DNA of 64,000 nucleotides from NCBI GenBank assembly GCA_022839745.1, contig JALHJB010000012.1:1-64000 (forward strand), given 5' to 3'. Below the pieces are notes generated by a model, which saw nothing but the letters and a program-made list of their open reading frames with translations, had not been told where the DNA came from and searched no databases. A program made the position numbers and the translations under genes. This DNA is from Actinomycetes bacterium (GTDB lineage Bacteria; Actinomycetota; Coriobacteriia; Anaerosomatales; Anaerosomataceae). Below are positions 1 through 6,532 of the stretch, in pieces; the first letter of the stretch is position 1, and the number at the start of each line of letters is the position of its first letter.

Positions 1-29
1 AGGGCCACAGACAGGGTACTCTCGTTCAT
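1..29 (-). CDS. partial CDS, N-terminus only, product unknown
   Basis: Only the first nine codons (reading MNESTLSVA) lie in the window; the gene runs leftwards out of it. The start is supported by a consensus AGGAGG Shine-Dalgarno about five bases upstream on the minus strand. The ribosome site and the first two bases of the start codon form one arm of a long inverted repeat (28-77), so initiation may be controlled by RNA structure. Nothing can be said of the product. Confidence 0.45.
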
Positions 30-77
30 GGAGACCTCCTTCGTTCACTGGCTAGGTGATACGAATGAGGTCTCCAT
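28..77 (-). promoter_or_regulatory. RBS-occluding hairpin with possible leader peptide
   Basis: Bases 28-44 pair with 61-77 over 17 positions with one mismatch, and 45-48 pair with 56-59 after a one-base bulge, leaving a seven-base loop. On the minus strand the 3' arm contains the AGGAGG ribosome site and the AU of the start codon at 29. The 5' arm starts an open frame of ten codons (77 down to 45, METSFVSPSQ then TGA) ending just before the ribosome site. This geometry resembles translational attenuators in which a stalled leader ribosome frees the downstream site. No good Shine-Dalgarno precedes the leader ATG, so the peptide is inference; the palindrome could instead be an operator. Confidence 0.5.
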
Positions 78-330
78 CTATTCGGAGTCTCTAACCCCCC
101 AAAACCTTACACGTCCGTCAGGCGCCAAGGGGCCGGCGATGCCGGGATATCACTCCGTAGGCCCGTGGTGCCTCCCTGCGAGTTTCGGGCAGACCGTAAC
201 CCGGGCGTCCGTCGCGCGTTTCACGAAGAGTCGAGCCCTCGGGCCACGGCATCAGGACCACAGGGAACCAGATCGCCGCTGCCACGGTGCACGGTCCCGG
301 TGGTCCTGTCCGCGTTCCGCTCCCGGAGGA
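78..330. other. intergenic region without recognised gene
   Basis: This stretch lies between two minus-strand genes. It must carry the 3' end of the 331-606 transcript and the promoter of the partial gene at the left edge, but I could not pick a convincing -35/-10 pair. A run of six C residues at 95-100 (G on the minus strand) is the only notable composition feature. No gene is supported. Confidence 0.4.
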
Positions 331-606
331 TCAGAACGCGTCGGGCTTGCTGACCTCTTGCACGACGACAGGCACACCGTCGATGCTCTCCGGAAACCCG
401 CTGCTTGTGAAGCGATGGGGGGAGACGCCCACGACGATCGTCGCGACGCCTGATTGGTTGGTGCCGACACTGACGCTCATGACGCCGCTCGTCCGCATCA
501 GCTCCTCGGCGTGTCGGGCGAGTACCGCGCCGGCGTGCGCGGAGTCGGCGGGCTCGTGTGAGGTGAACCATCCCGTGAGTGTCTCACGGAGCGTGCGGCG
601 TGCCAT
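331..606 (-). CDS. hypothetical protein, 91 aa
   Basis: A compact soluble protein of 91 residues. The first half is an Ala/His-rich helix-forming segment; the second half reads like an alternating strand domain ending in IDGVPVVVQEV. That IDGVPV phrase resembles short N-terminal domains that precede trypsin-like NAL1-type proteases, but no protease domain follows, so this is only a hint. The start at 606 has a weak ribosome site (GGA about eight bases upstream). Base composition and third-position GC match the neighbours. It stands alone between the left-edge gene and thrC, all on the minus strand. Function unknown. Confidence 0.65.
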   Translation of the reverse strand: MARRTLRETLTGWFTSHEPADSAHAGAVLARHAEELMRTSGVMSVSVGTNQSGVATIVVGVSPHRFTSSGFPESIDGVPVVVQEVSKPDAF

Positions 607-771
607 CCGGTTGTCCGTTCGTCGGGGCAGCGTGCAGGTCCCGACGAACGAGGCGCATACGTCCGCTGGACAGCACGATACGGTGCATGTTCCCCATGGG
701 AATGGCGTTCTATCGGGTACGACCCGCCGCTACCGGGGACGAACGGTCGCCCAGGCGTGACGTGCGCGGGG

Positions 772-2319
772 TCAGGACCGCGTGAGCCACTCGCTGACCG
801 CGTCCTCGACGCCGTCACGACCAGCGTCGACCACGTCGGAGAAGCGCAGTTCGAGGCACGCGATCTCGGCGAGGGGAGCGGGCACCGGCCCCGCGGAAGG
901 AGCGATGCGCTGCACCTCGAACAGCAGCTCGAGACCGCTCATGCGTGCAGCGTCGTCCGCGAGCGGTGCGTCGTACGCGGTCGCGGTGAGCGCACGGTAG
1001 ACGTCGGCGCCGAACTTGGCCCAGTGCGCGGTGGAGACCACGAGCACCGGATCCTCGCCGTGGAGCCGCTCGGCGACCTCCCACGCCACGGCGGTGTGCG
1101 GATCCATCAGGTATCCGTACTCGTCGTACACGCGCTTGATGGTGGCAAGGCTCTCGTCGTTGGATGCCCAGTCCGCAAAGAAGAGCTCGCGTATCGCCGC
1201 GAAGGTCTCACGGTCCACCGTGAAGCGGCGGCTCGTTGCAAGTTCGGCCATCCACCCGCGAACGGCCTCGGGCCCGGCAAGGTGGTAGAGCAACCGCTCG
1301 AGGTTCGACGAGACAAGGATGTCCATGCTCGGACTCGGGGTGGTCACGAACGCTCGGTCCGAAATATCGTACGTGCCCGTTGCGATGAAGTCGGTGAGCA
1401 CGTTGTTCTCGTTACTCGCGCACAGCAGGCGGCCGATCGGCACGCCCATCCGCCTGGCGTAGTACGCGCCGAGGATGTTGCCGAAGTTCCCCGTGGGCAC
1501 GCAGACATCCATCAGCGAGCCCGGCTTCACGCCGCCAGCGGCCACCATGTCGGCATATGCGCTCACGTAGTAGACGATCTGTGGCAGCAGGCGGCCCCAG
1601 TTGATCGAGTTCGCCGAGGAGAGGCGCAGGCCGTGCTGTTCGTGCAGTCGGGTGGCGAAGGCGTCATCGCTGAACGCGGCCTTAACGGCGCTCTGGCAGT
1701 CGTCGAAGTTGCCCCGCACGCCGAAGACGCCCACGTTGCCGCCGCGCTGGGTGACCATCTGCAGGCGCTGGATGTCGGACACGCCACCGTCGGGGTAGAA
1801 CACGACGATGCTCGTGTGCTCGCGGTCGGCGAAACCCTCGAGCGCCGCCTTGCCGGTGTCGCCGGAGGTAGCCACGAGGATCAGGAAGTCGTCGGTCAGG
1901 GAGCCTTCGGCCTGCATCTTCTCCACCGCGGCCGAGAAGAACAGCGGCATGCACTGCAGCGCCATGTCTTTGAAGGCGCTCGTGGGGCCGTGCCACAGTT
2001 CGAGGACGTGCGTGCCCGCCACTACCTCAACGACCGGTGCGATGCGCTCGTCGTCCCACTGGTCTCCGTACGCCTCGCGCATGAGCGTTTCGACGTGCTC
2101 GTCACCGAGGTCCACCCCGAACCGCCCGAACACGATGGCCGCCCGCTGCCAGTAGGGGAGTTCGGACAGCGCCACGATCTCCTCGAGCGTGAAGGACGGC
2201 AGATTCTCGGGCACGAAGAGGCCGCCTCCGGGCGCGATGCCGGTGACGACGGTACGGCTGAACGCGGGGCGCGATCCGTCGAGCTCCCGGGTGTCGATGT
2301 AGCGGGTCACGGTGTCCAT
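772..2319 (-). CDS. thrC: threonine synthase
   Basis: PLP enzyme converting O-phospho-L-homoserine to L-threonine, the last step of threonine synthesis in the cytoplasm. About 515 residues, within the usual range. The N-terminal RYIDTRELDG segment is followed by the PLP lysine K117 in HGPTSAFKD and the phosphate/PLP loop TSGDTGK at 151-157, both typical of the family. I chose the ATG at 2319 (MDTVTRY); an ATG at 2334 would add MYHAH, and neither has a clear Shine-Dalgarno, so a leaderless mRNA is possible. The divergent gene at 2435 is a methyltransferase. The nearby 3956-5137 gene may supply the phosphohomoserine substrate (inference). Confidence 0.95.
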   Translation of the reverse strand: MDTVTRYIDTRELDGSRPAFSRTVVTGIAPGGGLFVPENLPSFTLEEIVALSELPYWQRAAIVFGRFGVDLGDEHVETLMREAYGDQWDDERIAPVVEVVAGTHVLELWHGPTSAFKDMALQCMPLFFSAAVEKMQAEGSLTDDFLILVATSGDTGKAALEGFADREHTSIVVFYPDGGVSDIQRLQMVTQRGGNVGVFGVRGNFDDCQSAVKAAFSDDAFATRLHEQHGLRLSSANSINWGRLLPQIVYYVSAYADMVAAGGVKPGSLMDVCVPTGNFGNILGAYYARRMGVPIGRLLCASNENNVLTDFIATGTYDISDRAFVTTPSPSMDILVSSNLERLLYHLAGPEAVRGWMAELATSRRFTVDRETFAAIRELFFADWASNDESLATIKRVYDEYGYLMDPHTAVAWEVAERLHGEDPVLVVSTAHWAKFGADVYRALTATAYDAPLADDAARMSGLELLFEVQRIAPSAGPVPAPLAEIACLELRFSDVVDAGRDGVEDAVSEWLTRS

Positions 2320-2434
2320 GTGCGCATGGTACATGATGCGGGCGGGGGTGCGACACCGCCGCGGGGGCGCCGATGGCGAGCTGCCAGGCCATGCGGCCAC
2401 GGTTGTGCGAGAATCCGCTGCAAGGAGGTCGCAC

Positions 2435-3022
2435 ATGGCACACCTGAAGTTCGACATCTCCAAGCTGGAGAAGCTCAACGATCCCGCACGGTTCGAGAGC
2501 CTGCCGCCCGATGTGTTCCTGTCCGCTCTCGCGCTGCCGGATGGTCCCTCGGTCATCGTGGAGATCGGTGCGGGCACCGGCTTGTTCGCCGAGGCGTTCA
2601 CCGACCGCGCGCCCGGCGCGACCGTCTACGTGGCCGATATCGCGGAAGAGGCGATCGAGTGGATGCTCGCGAACCGTCGCGGCGTCGCCGAGGGCAGGAT
2701 CGTGCCCGTGCGGTCGACTGAGACGCGGGTCCCGCTCGGCGATGGCATCGCTGACGCGGTGTACATGATCAACCTCCACCACGAACTCGCGGACCCGCAC
2801 GGGTCGTACGCCGAGGCGTTCCGCCTGCTGAAGACGGGCGGACGCCTCCTGGTGGTGGACTGGGCCGCGCGCGAGACCCCGAAAGGCCCGCCGCTCGCCA
2901 TCCGTGCGGTGCCCTCGGCGCTTGAGGCGGTCATCACCGGCGCGGGGTTCACGGACGTGACCGTGGACGACAGCGCCCTGCCGTGGCACGTCATGGCCAC
3001 CGCGCGGCGTCCGGCGGTCTGA
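2435..3022 (+). CDS. class I SAM-dependent methyltransferase
   Basis: A 195-residue soluble protein with a Rossmann-type methyltransferase fold. Motif I is EIGAGTGLF, followed by an acidic residue in YVADI that would bind the SAM ribose, then YMINLHHEL (motif IV-like) and a VVDWAARET strand. The short N-terminal helix FDISKLEKLNDPARFESLPPDVFL, here given in pieces, resembles UbiE-like methyltransferases common in anaerobes. Start ATG 2435 has a perfect AAGGAGGTC ribosome site. Substrate cannot be told from the sequence. It faces a 78-residue gene on the other strand across a possible bidirectional terminator. Confidence 0.88.
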   Translation: MAHLKFDISKLEKLNDPARFESLPPDVFLSALALPDGPSVIVEIGAGTGLFAEAFTDRAPGATVYVADIAEEAIEWMLANRRGVAEGRIVPVRSTETRVPLGDGIADAVYMINLHHELADPHGSYAEAFRLLKTGGRLLVVDWAARETPKGPPLAIRAVPSALEAVITGAGFTDVTVDDSALPWHVMATARRPAV

Positions 3023-3056
3023 GCGCGGCACGGAGGCGGTGTCACTCGCGCCGCGC
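3023..3056. terminator. possible bidirectional terminator hairpin
   Basis: GCGCGGC at 3023-3029 is complementary to GCCGCGC at 3050-3056, with a 20-base loop, placed exactly between the convergent stops at 3022 and 3059. There is no U tract and the loop is long, so it is weak as an intrinsic terminator. Confidence 0.3.
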
Positions 3057-3058
3057 GT

Positions 3059-3295
3059 TCAGTCGTGCGTGCCGAGCTGCCGCGAGAGCCCGCGACCGAC
3101 GATCGCGCTGTTGAGCTGGTCGCAGAGCCTGGCGCGCGAGTAGCGTCCCGGCGGCAGGCCCAGCACCACGTCCATCGCGTCGGCGGGCAGGTCGTACGTC
3201 TGCGCCGTCACCACCGCATCGAGGCGTGTCACTACCCGCGCGTCGCGGTACAGTGCGTCGAGCCAGCGGCGGATCTGTTCGCGATCATCTTCCAT
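3059..3295 (-). CDS. hypothetical protein, 78 aa
   Basis: A small protein predicted from an ATG at 3295 (MEDDREQIRRW). It is helical with a charged N-terminus, followed by DLPADAMDVVLGLPPG and a basic RYSRARLCDQLNSAIVGRGL segment that could form a helix-turn-helix-like unit; I do not recognise the family. The start lies inside the 3' end of the upstream acetyltransferase gene, an overlap of 64 bases, so either translation is coupled or the real start is later. A longer reading to 3400 would only cover the acetyltransferase frame. Confidence 0.6.
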   Translation of the reverse strand: MEDDREQIRRWLDALYRDARVVTRLDAVVTAQTYDLPADAMDVVLGLPPGRYSRARLCDQLNSAIVGRGLSRQLGTHD

Positions 3296-3879
3296 GCGTG
3301 TCCGATCAGTCGTGTGCGGTGCGGTATCAGGGCGCCGGGTGGGACGTATCCCTCGATGAACTCCTCGGCGAGCAGGTCCATGAGCAGGCCATCGCTCCAC
3401 TCGCCGGTGCTGTCGAGTTCGTGCTTGCGCATCACGCCCACCGGCTTGAAGCCGACCTTCTCGTACACGCGTATGGCGCGTGGATTGTGTGCCGAGGGGT
3501 CGATCGTCATGCGGTGGTGCCCGCGCTCGTCGATAAGGTACCGGATAAGCCGCCCGAGCGCGTGCGTGCCGAGGCCGCGGTCCTGGAAGCGTTCACCGAG
3601 CGTGATGTCTACGCCCGCGTGCTTGTAGCCGGGATCGGTCTCTTCGTGGAGCTGGAGGACGCCCGCCGTCTCGCCCTCGACCACGATCAGGTAGGTGTAC
3701 GCCCACTCCTGGTCGAAGAAGTCCCGTTCGAGCTTGTCGGCGTCGTGCACGCCCCACCAGCGTGAGACCCCCGGCTCGCGCAGGAGCGAAAGCACGGCTC
3801 CGGCATGCGCGCGCTCAAGCGGGCGCAGCGCGAATCCATCGCCGCGGAGCACGGGCAGCATGGCGTCATGGCCGGTCAT
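3232..3879 (-). CDS. GNAT family N-acetyltransferase
   Basis: A 215-residue acetyl-CoA-dependent acetyltransferase related to RimJ/AAC(6')-type enzymes. Visible elements are the N-terminal LRPLERAHAGAVLSLLREPGVSRWW, shown here only in outline, the acetyl-CoA loop ERFQDRGLGTHAL (Q/RxxGxG/A type), and the C-terminal NPRAIRVYEKVGFKPVG signature. Start ATG 3879 has GGAGGTCGCCC just upstream. The last residues (AAGSTHCTATRG) look like an extension past the fold and overlap the start of the 78-residue gene. The acceptor is unknown; an aminoglycoside or protein N-terminus is possible by family. Confidence 0.88.
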   Translation of the reverse strand: MTGHDAMLPVLRGDGFALRPLERAHAGAVLSLLREPGVSRWWGVHDADKLERDFFDQEWAYTYLIVVEGETAGVLQLHEETDPGYKHAGVDITLGERFQDRGLGTHALGRLIRYLIDERGHHRMTIDPSAHNPRAIRVYEKVGFKPVGVMRKHELDSTGEWSDGLLMDLLAEEFIEGYVPPGALIPHRTRLIGHAWKMIANRSAAGSTHCTATRG

Positions 3880-3894
3880 GGGCGACCTCCGGAT

Positions 3895-3923
3895 TTGTGC
3901 GGGTGCGTGGCTGCAGGTACGAT
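3895..3923 (+). promoter_or_regulatory. promoter for the phosphomutase-like gene
   Basis: TTGTGC at 3895-3900 and TACGAT at 3918-3923 are separated by 17 bases, a good sigma-70 type spacing. The gene's GGAAGGAG ribosome site and GTG at 3956 follow. The -35 element lies just upstream of the divergent acetyltransferase start. Confidence 0.55.
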
Positions 3924-3955
3924 TCTAGCGCCGGTCCGCAGTGGAAGGAGCGCAC

Positions 3956-5137
3956 GTGAAGCATGTGATCGTGATCCTGGACGGAGCGGCTGGGTGGCCG
4001 CTTGCCGAGCTCGGCTCGAAGACGACGCTCGGCTACGCGAGCACCCCGAACCTCGATGCGCTTGCGGCTCTCGGGACCGTGGGCCTCGCCCAGACTGTGC
4101 CGGCGGGGGTGGAGCCGTCGTCTTCGGCGGCATGCACGTCGATCCTCGGCTACGATCCTGTGGCGGACTACGTGGGCAGGGGCGCCATCGAGGCGGCGAG
4201 CCTGGGCGTGACGCTGGCCCCCGACGAGGTCGCGCTGCGCATGAACCTGGTGTACATCGCGGGCGGCATCATGGGGTCCTACGCATGCGGGCACATCCGC
4301 ACCGACGAGTCGCGCGCCATCGTCGAGGATCTCGCCGCCGCGCTCGGCGATGAGACCTTCGCCTTCCATCCCGGTACCGCGTACCGGCACATACTTGTGG
4401 TGAAGGGTCATCCCGAGCTGCTCGAGCTCGCCTACACACCGCCGCACGACATCAGCGATCAGCCGGTGGCCGAGCGTACGCCGCACGGCGAGGGTGCCGA
4501 GGTGCTGCTCGACCTCATGGAGCGCGCGCGCCCGGTGCTCGCGGCCTCGAAGGTGAACCAGGCCCGTGCCGCGCGCGGCGATCTGGCGGCGACAGACATC
4601 TGGCCGTTCTGGCCGGGCGTGGCGCCAGCAGGGCTACGGCCGTTCAGTGAGATGCGTGGCATCACGGCTGCGATGACCTCGGGTGTGGACCTCTTGAACG
4701 GCCTTGCCGTTCTCTTCGGGATCGATCGGCTCGACATCGCCGGTGTCACCGACGGCGCGGACAACGACTATCGCGCGCAGATCGAGGGCGCGCTCGATGC
4801 CCTTGAGGACCACGACCTGGTGATCGTGCACGTCGAGGCGCCTGATGAGGAGGGGCATGGCGGCAACATCGAGGGAAAGGTCGCGGCGATCGAGGCGATC
4901 GACCGCGAGATCATCTCGGTGCTCCGCGAGTGTGTGGGCCGCATCCGCATCCTCGCCATGCCCGATCACCCCACGCCCATCGAGCTCAAGACGCACGTTG
5001 GCGAGCCGGTGCCGTTCATCCTCGCGGGACCCGGTATCGCGCCGGGTACCGCCCGGGCATACACGGAGCTCCAGGCCGCGGCGACGGGCCTCGTGGTCGA
5101 CCCGGGCCGTGGCGTGATGGACCTGCTGCTCGGCTGA
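3956..5137 (+). CDS. phosphoglycerate-mutase-like protein, proposed homoserine kinase type
   Basis: About 393 residues of the archaeal-type, cofactor-independent phosphoglycerate mutase (ApgM) family in the alkaline phosphatase superfamily. Seen: N-terminal VIVILDGAAGWP metal site, TPNLDALA, the nucleophile region EPSSSAACTSILGYDP, and the C-terminal metal ligands VTDGADND, HVEAPDEEGHGG and AMPDHPTPIELKTH. The branch with GAAGWP and SSAACTS is annotated as a proposed homoserine kinase that can stand in for ThrB (family knowledge); the closeness of thrC at 772-2319 fits that. If so it makes the phosphohomoserine used by ThrC; otherwise it would interconvert 3- and 2-phosphoglycerate. Start is GTG 3956 after GGAAGGAG; an in-frame GTG at 3941 overlaps the ribosome site. 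Confidence 0.88.
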   Translation: MKHVIVILDGAAGWPLAELGSKTTLGYASTPNLDALAALGTVGLAQTVPAGVEPSSSAACTSILGYDPVADYVGRGAIEAASLGVTLAPDEVALRMNLVYIAGGIMGSYACGHIRTDESRAIVEDLAAALGDETFAFHPGTAYRHILVVKGHPELLELAYTPPHDISDQPVAERTPHGEGAEVLLDLMERARPVLAASKVNQARAARGDLAATDIWPFWPGVAPAGLRPFSEMRGITAAMTSGVDLLNGLAVLFGIDRLDIAGVTDGADNDYRAQIEGALDALEDHDLVIVHVEAPDEEGHGGNIEGKVAAIEAIDREIISVLRECVGRIRILAMPDHPTPIELKTHVGEPVPFILAGPGIAPGTARAYTELQAAATGLVVDPGRGVMDLLLG

Positions 5138-5157
5138 TCGTCCCCTGGAAATGCCTG

Positions 5158-5189
5158 CGGGGCGGGACCGGGATTCCGGTTCCGCCCCG
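5158..5189 (+). terminator. strong hairpin terminator after the phosphomutase-like gene
   Basis: CGGGGCGGGACCGG (5158-5171) pairs with CCGGTTCCGCCCCG (5176-5189) over 14 positions including one G-U, closing a four-base loop. It begins 20 bases after the stop at 5137. There is no U tract. Confidence 0.65.
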
Positions 5190-5340
5190 CGTGCGAGGGG
5201 GGAGGGAGGATGGAGTGTGTCTCCATCGGGTGGTATACGAGCAGTATCGTCGGTGCGTTTGCTGACGCTGTGCCCCATCCATGGAGAAGTGATGGAGGTG
5301 GCGACCCTGCGCGCTCTACCCGCTGTCTCCTCGACACCCC

Positions 5341-5664
5341 CTGGTTGAGATACGCCGTGAGGTCGGTCACGACCGCGTCACTCACCGCCCCTGTTCCGCC
5401 AAAGACCGTCATCCCGCCGAACCCGAGCCGCCGGGGATCGATGAGGTTGTGGGTGGAGAGCTCGATAGCGGTCGGCCGGGTGAGGATCAGCGGGCTGCCG
5501 TAGTACCCGCACGCCGCTCCACCCGAGAGCGCGTCGGGGAATGCGTAGCCGGTCGCCACGCCGAGGTCGTCGAGGTCCAGCCAGCCGCGCGCGGACCGTG
5601 AGTTCGTCCCCGGTGCAGACAAGGTACCCACGCCGTGGACGGTTCGGTCGCTGTCATCGGGAGA
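5341..5664 (-). pseudogene. remnant of a cell-wall-binding repeat 2 protein gene
   Basis: A minus-strand frame reads GVATGYAFPDALSGGAACGYYG, in two pieces here, followed by SPLILTRPTAIEL and MTVFGGTGAVSDAVV. These are the hallmark phrases of one cell-wall-binding type 2 repeat (PF04122-like), as in the intact surface protein at 24244-26115. The repeat stands alone: no signal peptide, no second repeat, and unrelated translation on both sides, with no usable start. It is most likely the decayed end of a surface protein gene. The rest of the 5190-5686 gap holds no other supportable gene. Confidence 0.7.
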
Positions 5665-5680
5665 TGCGAGCGGGTACACT
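5651..5680 (+). promoter_or_regulatory. promoter giving a probably leaderless Nudix mRNA
   Basis: CTGTCA (5651-5656) and TACACT (5675-5680) are 18 bases apart, and the ATG of the Nudix gene follows the -10 box by only six bases. Transcription would start at or next to the start codon. There is no Shine-Dalgarno between them. Confidence 0.55.
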
Positions 5681-5686
5681 CGGCAC

Positions 5687-6127
5687 ATGGTCGAGTATCG
5701 GTTCCCACGCCCCGCGTTCACCGCAGACGTCGTTGCGATCGCGTGCATCGATGGCGGTCTTTCGGTGCTCCTGATCCGGCGCGGCAACCAGCCGTTCGCC
5801 GGGCGCTGGGCGCTGCCCGGCGGCTTCGTCGACGAGGGCGAGCGGCCCGAGGACGCGGCGCGGCGCGAGCTCGCCGAGGAGACCGGTCTCATGCATGATG
5901 GCGCGCTCGAGCTCGTGGGCGTCTACGGGGATCCCGGGCGCGACCCGCGTGGCTGGACCATCTCGGCCGCCTACCGTGCGCGGCTCGAGGGCCTTGTCGA
6001 GGTGGCGGGCGCGGATGATGCGGCGGAGGCGCGCTGGTTCGCCACGCACGACCTGCCGCCACTGGCGTTCGATCACGACCGTATCGTCGCCGACGCGCTG
6101 CACGGACTCGATCCCGGCACATCATGA
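5687..6127 (+). CDS. Nudix hydrolase
   Basis: A 146-residue Nudix protein that hydrolyses a nucleoside diphosphate linked to another group, probably ADP-ribose or a damaged nucleotide. The complete Nudix box starts at the G of GGFVDEGE and ends with RRELAEETGL, with all catalytic glutamates present. The upstream LLIRRGNQPFAGRWALPGG is typical of the ADP-ribose/8-oxo-dGTP branch, and the WFATHDLPPLAFDHDRIV tail resembles the NrtR/ADP-ribose pyrophosphatase type. No DNA-binding domain follows. The start is ATG 5687, directly behind a -10 box, so the mRNA is probably leaderless. It stands alone ahead of the T-box operon. Confidence 0.92.
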   Translation: MVEYRFPRPAFTADVVAIACIDGGLSVLLIRRGNQPFAGRWALPGGFVDEGERPEDAARRELAEETGLMHDGALELVGVYGDPGRDPRGWTISAAYRARLEGLVEVAGADDAAEARWFATHDLPPLAFDHDRIVADALHGLDPGTS

Positions 6128-6128
6128 G

Positions 6129-6158
6129 TTGACACCGCCGCGAGCCGACCCGTACCCT
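6129..6158 (+). promoter_or_regulatory. promoter of the methionine operon
   Basis: A perfect -35 TTGACA (6129-6134) and a -10 TACCCT (6153-6158) are separated by 18 bases. It starts right after the Nudix stop codon and would initiate around 6165, at the front of the T-box leader. Confidence 0.75.
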
Positions 6159-6164
6159 GACAGG

Positions 6165-6525
6165 ACAATCGCACAGCACGTCGCCAGCGATGGGGATGAG
6201 TACGCGAGGGTGAGTAGGGCTGCAGAGAGCCGGGGTAGCTGCGAACCGGCGCCTGAAAGACCGCGGAACATGGCCCCTGAGGCATCCGGAGGAAACGCGC
6301 GAGCACGCCATATGCGCCGAGTAATGCCGGACGGACGCCCCCGTTACCATGGGCTCGAGAGCATCGGACACCCGGCGAAGTCCCGCCCGCCGGAACCACC
6401 ACCGTCCCGTGCTCGAGATGAGGCCACGAATGTGGCGAAGTCGGGTGGTACCGCGGAGGACGCAATCAAGCGCCTTTCGCCCTGACGAACAGTCCGGGCG
6501 GGAGGTGTTCTTTGTGTTCGGAGGT
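6165..6525 (+). promoter_or_regulatory. T-box leader, probably tRNA-Met responsive
   Basis: A 5' leader with T-box features. GATGAGTA near 6195 fits the start of Stem I; CAGAGAGCCGG with AGCTGCGAACCGGC (about 6223-6250) matches the conserved distal Stem I; and TGGTACCGCGG at 6446-6456 is the T-box sequence that forms the antiterminator bulge. The bulge TGGT complements an ACCA tRNA end. An ATG at 6270-6272 in GGAACATGGCCCC sits where the specifier codon is expected, predicting tRNA-Met. A hairpin with arms 6478-6486 and 6492-6500, followed by a short T-rich stretch, is the likely terminator. Uncharged tRNA-Met should stabilise the antiterminator and raise expression of the downstream genes. 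Confidence 0.9.
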
Positions 6526-6532
6526 AGGTCAT

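Noticed and set aside
28..453. A 141-codon plus-strand frame at the left edge
   Set aside because: It runs through the hairpin and opposite the 331-606 gene, with Arg/His-rich sequence and no domain.
757..2721. A 654-codon plus-strand open frame opposite thrC
   Set aside because: It runs through the thrC antisense and into the methyltransferase in the wrong frame. The translation is His/Arg/Val-rich with no motifs, typical of the mirror frame of a high-GC gene.
4966..5892. A 308-codon minus-strand frame taken as one gene
   Set aside because: Only the middle segment (5341-5664) has homology, to a cell-wall-binding repeat. The ends are antisense to the Nudix and phosphomutase-like genes, so it is a remnant, not a gene.
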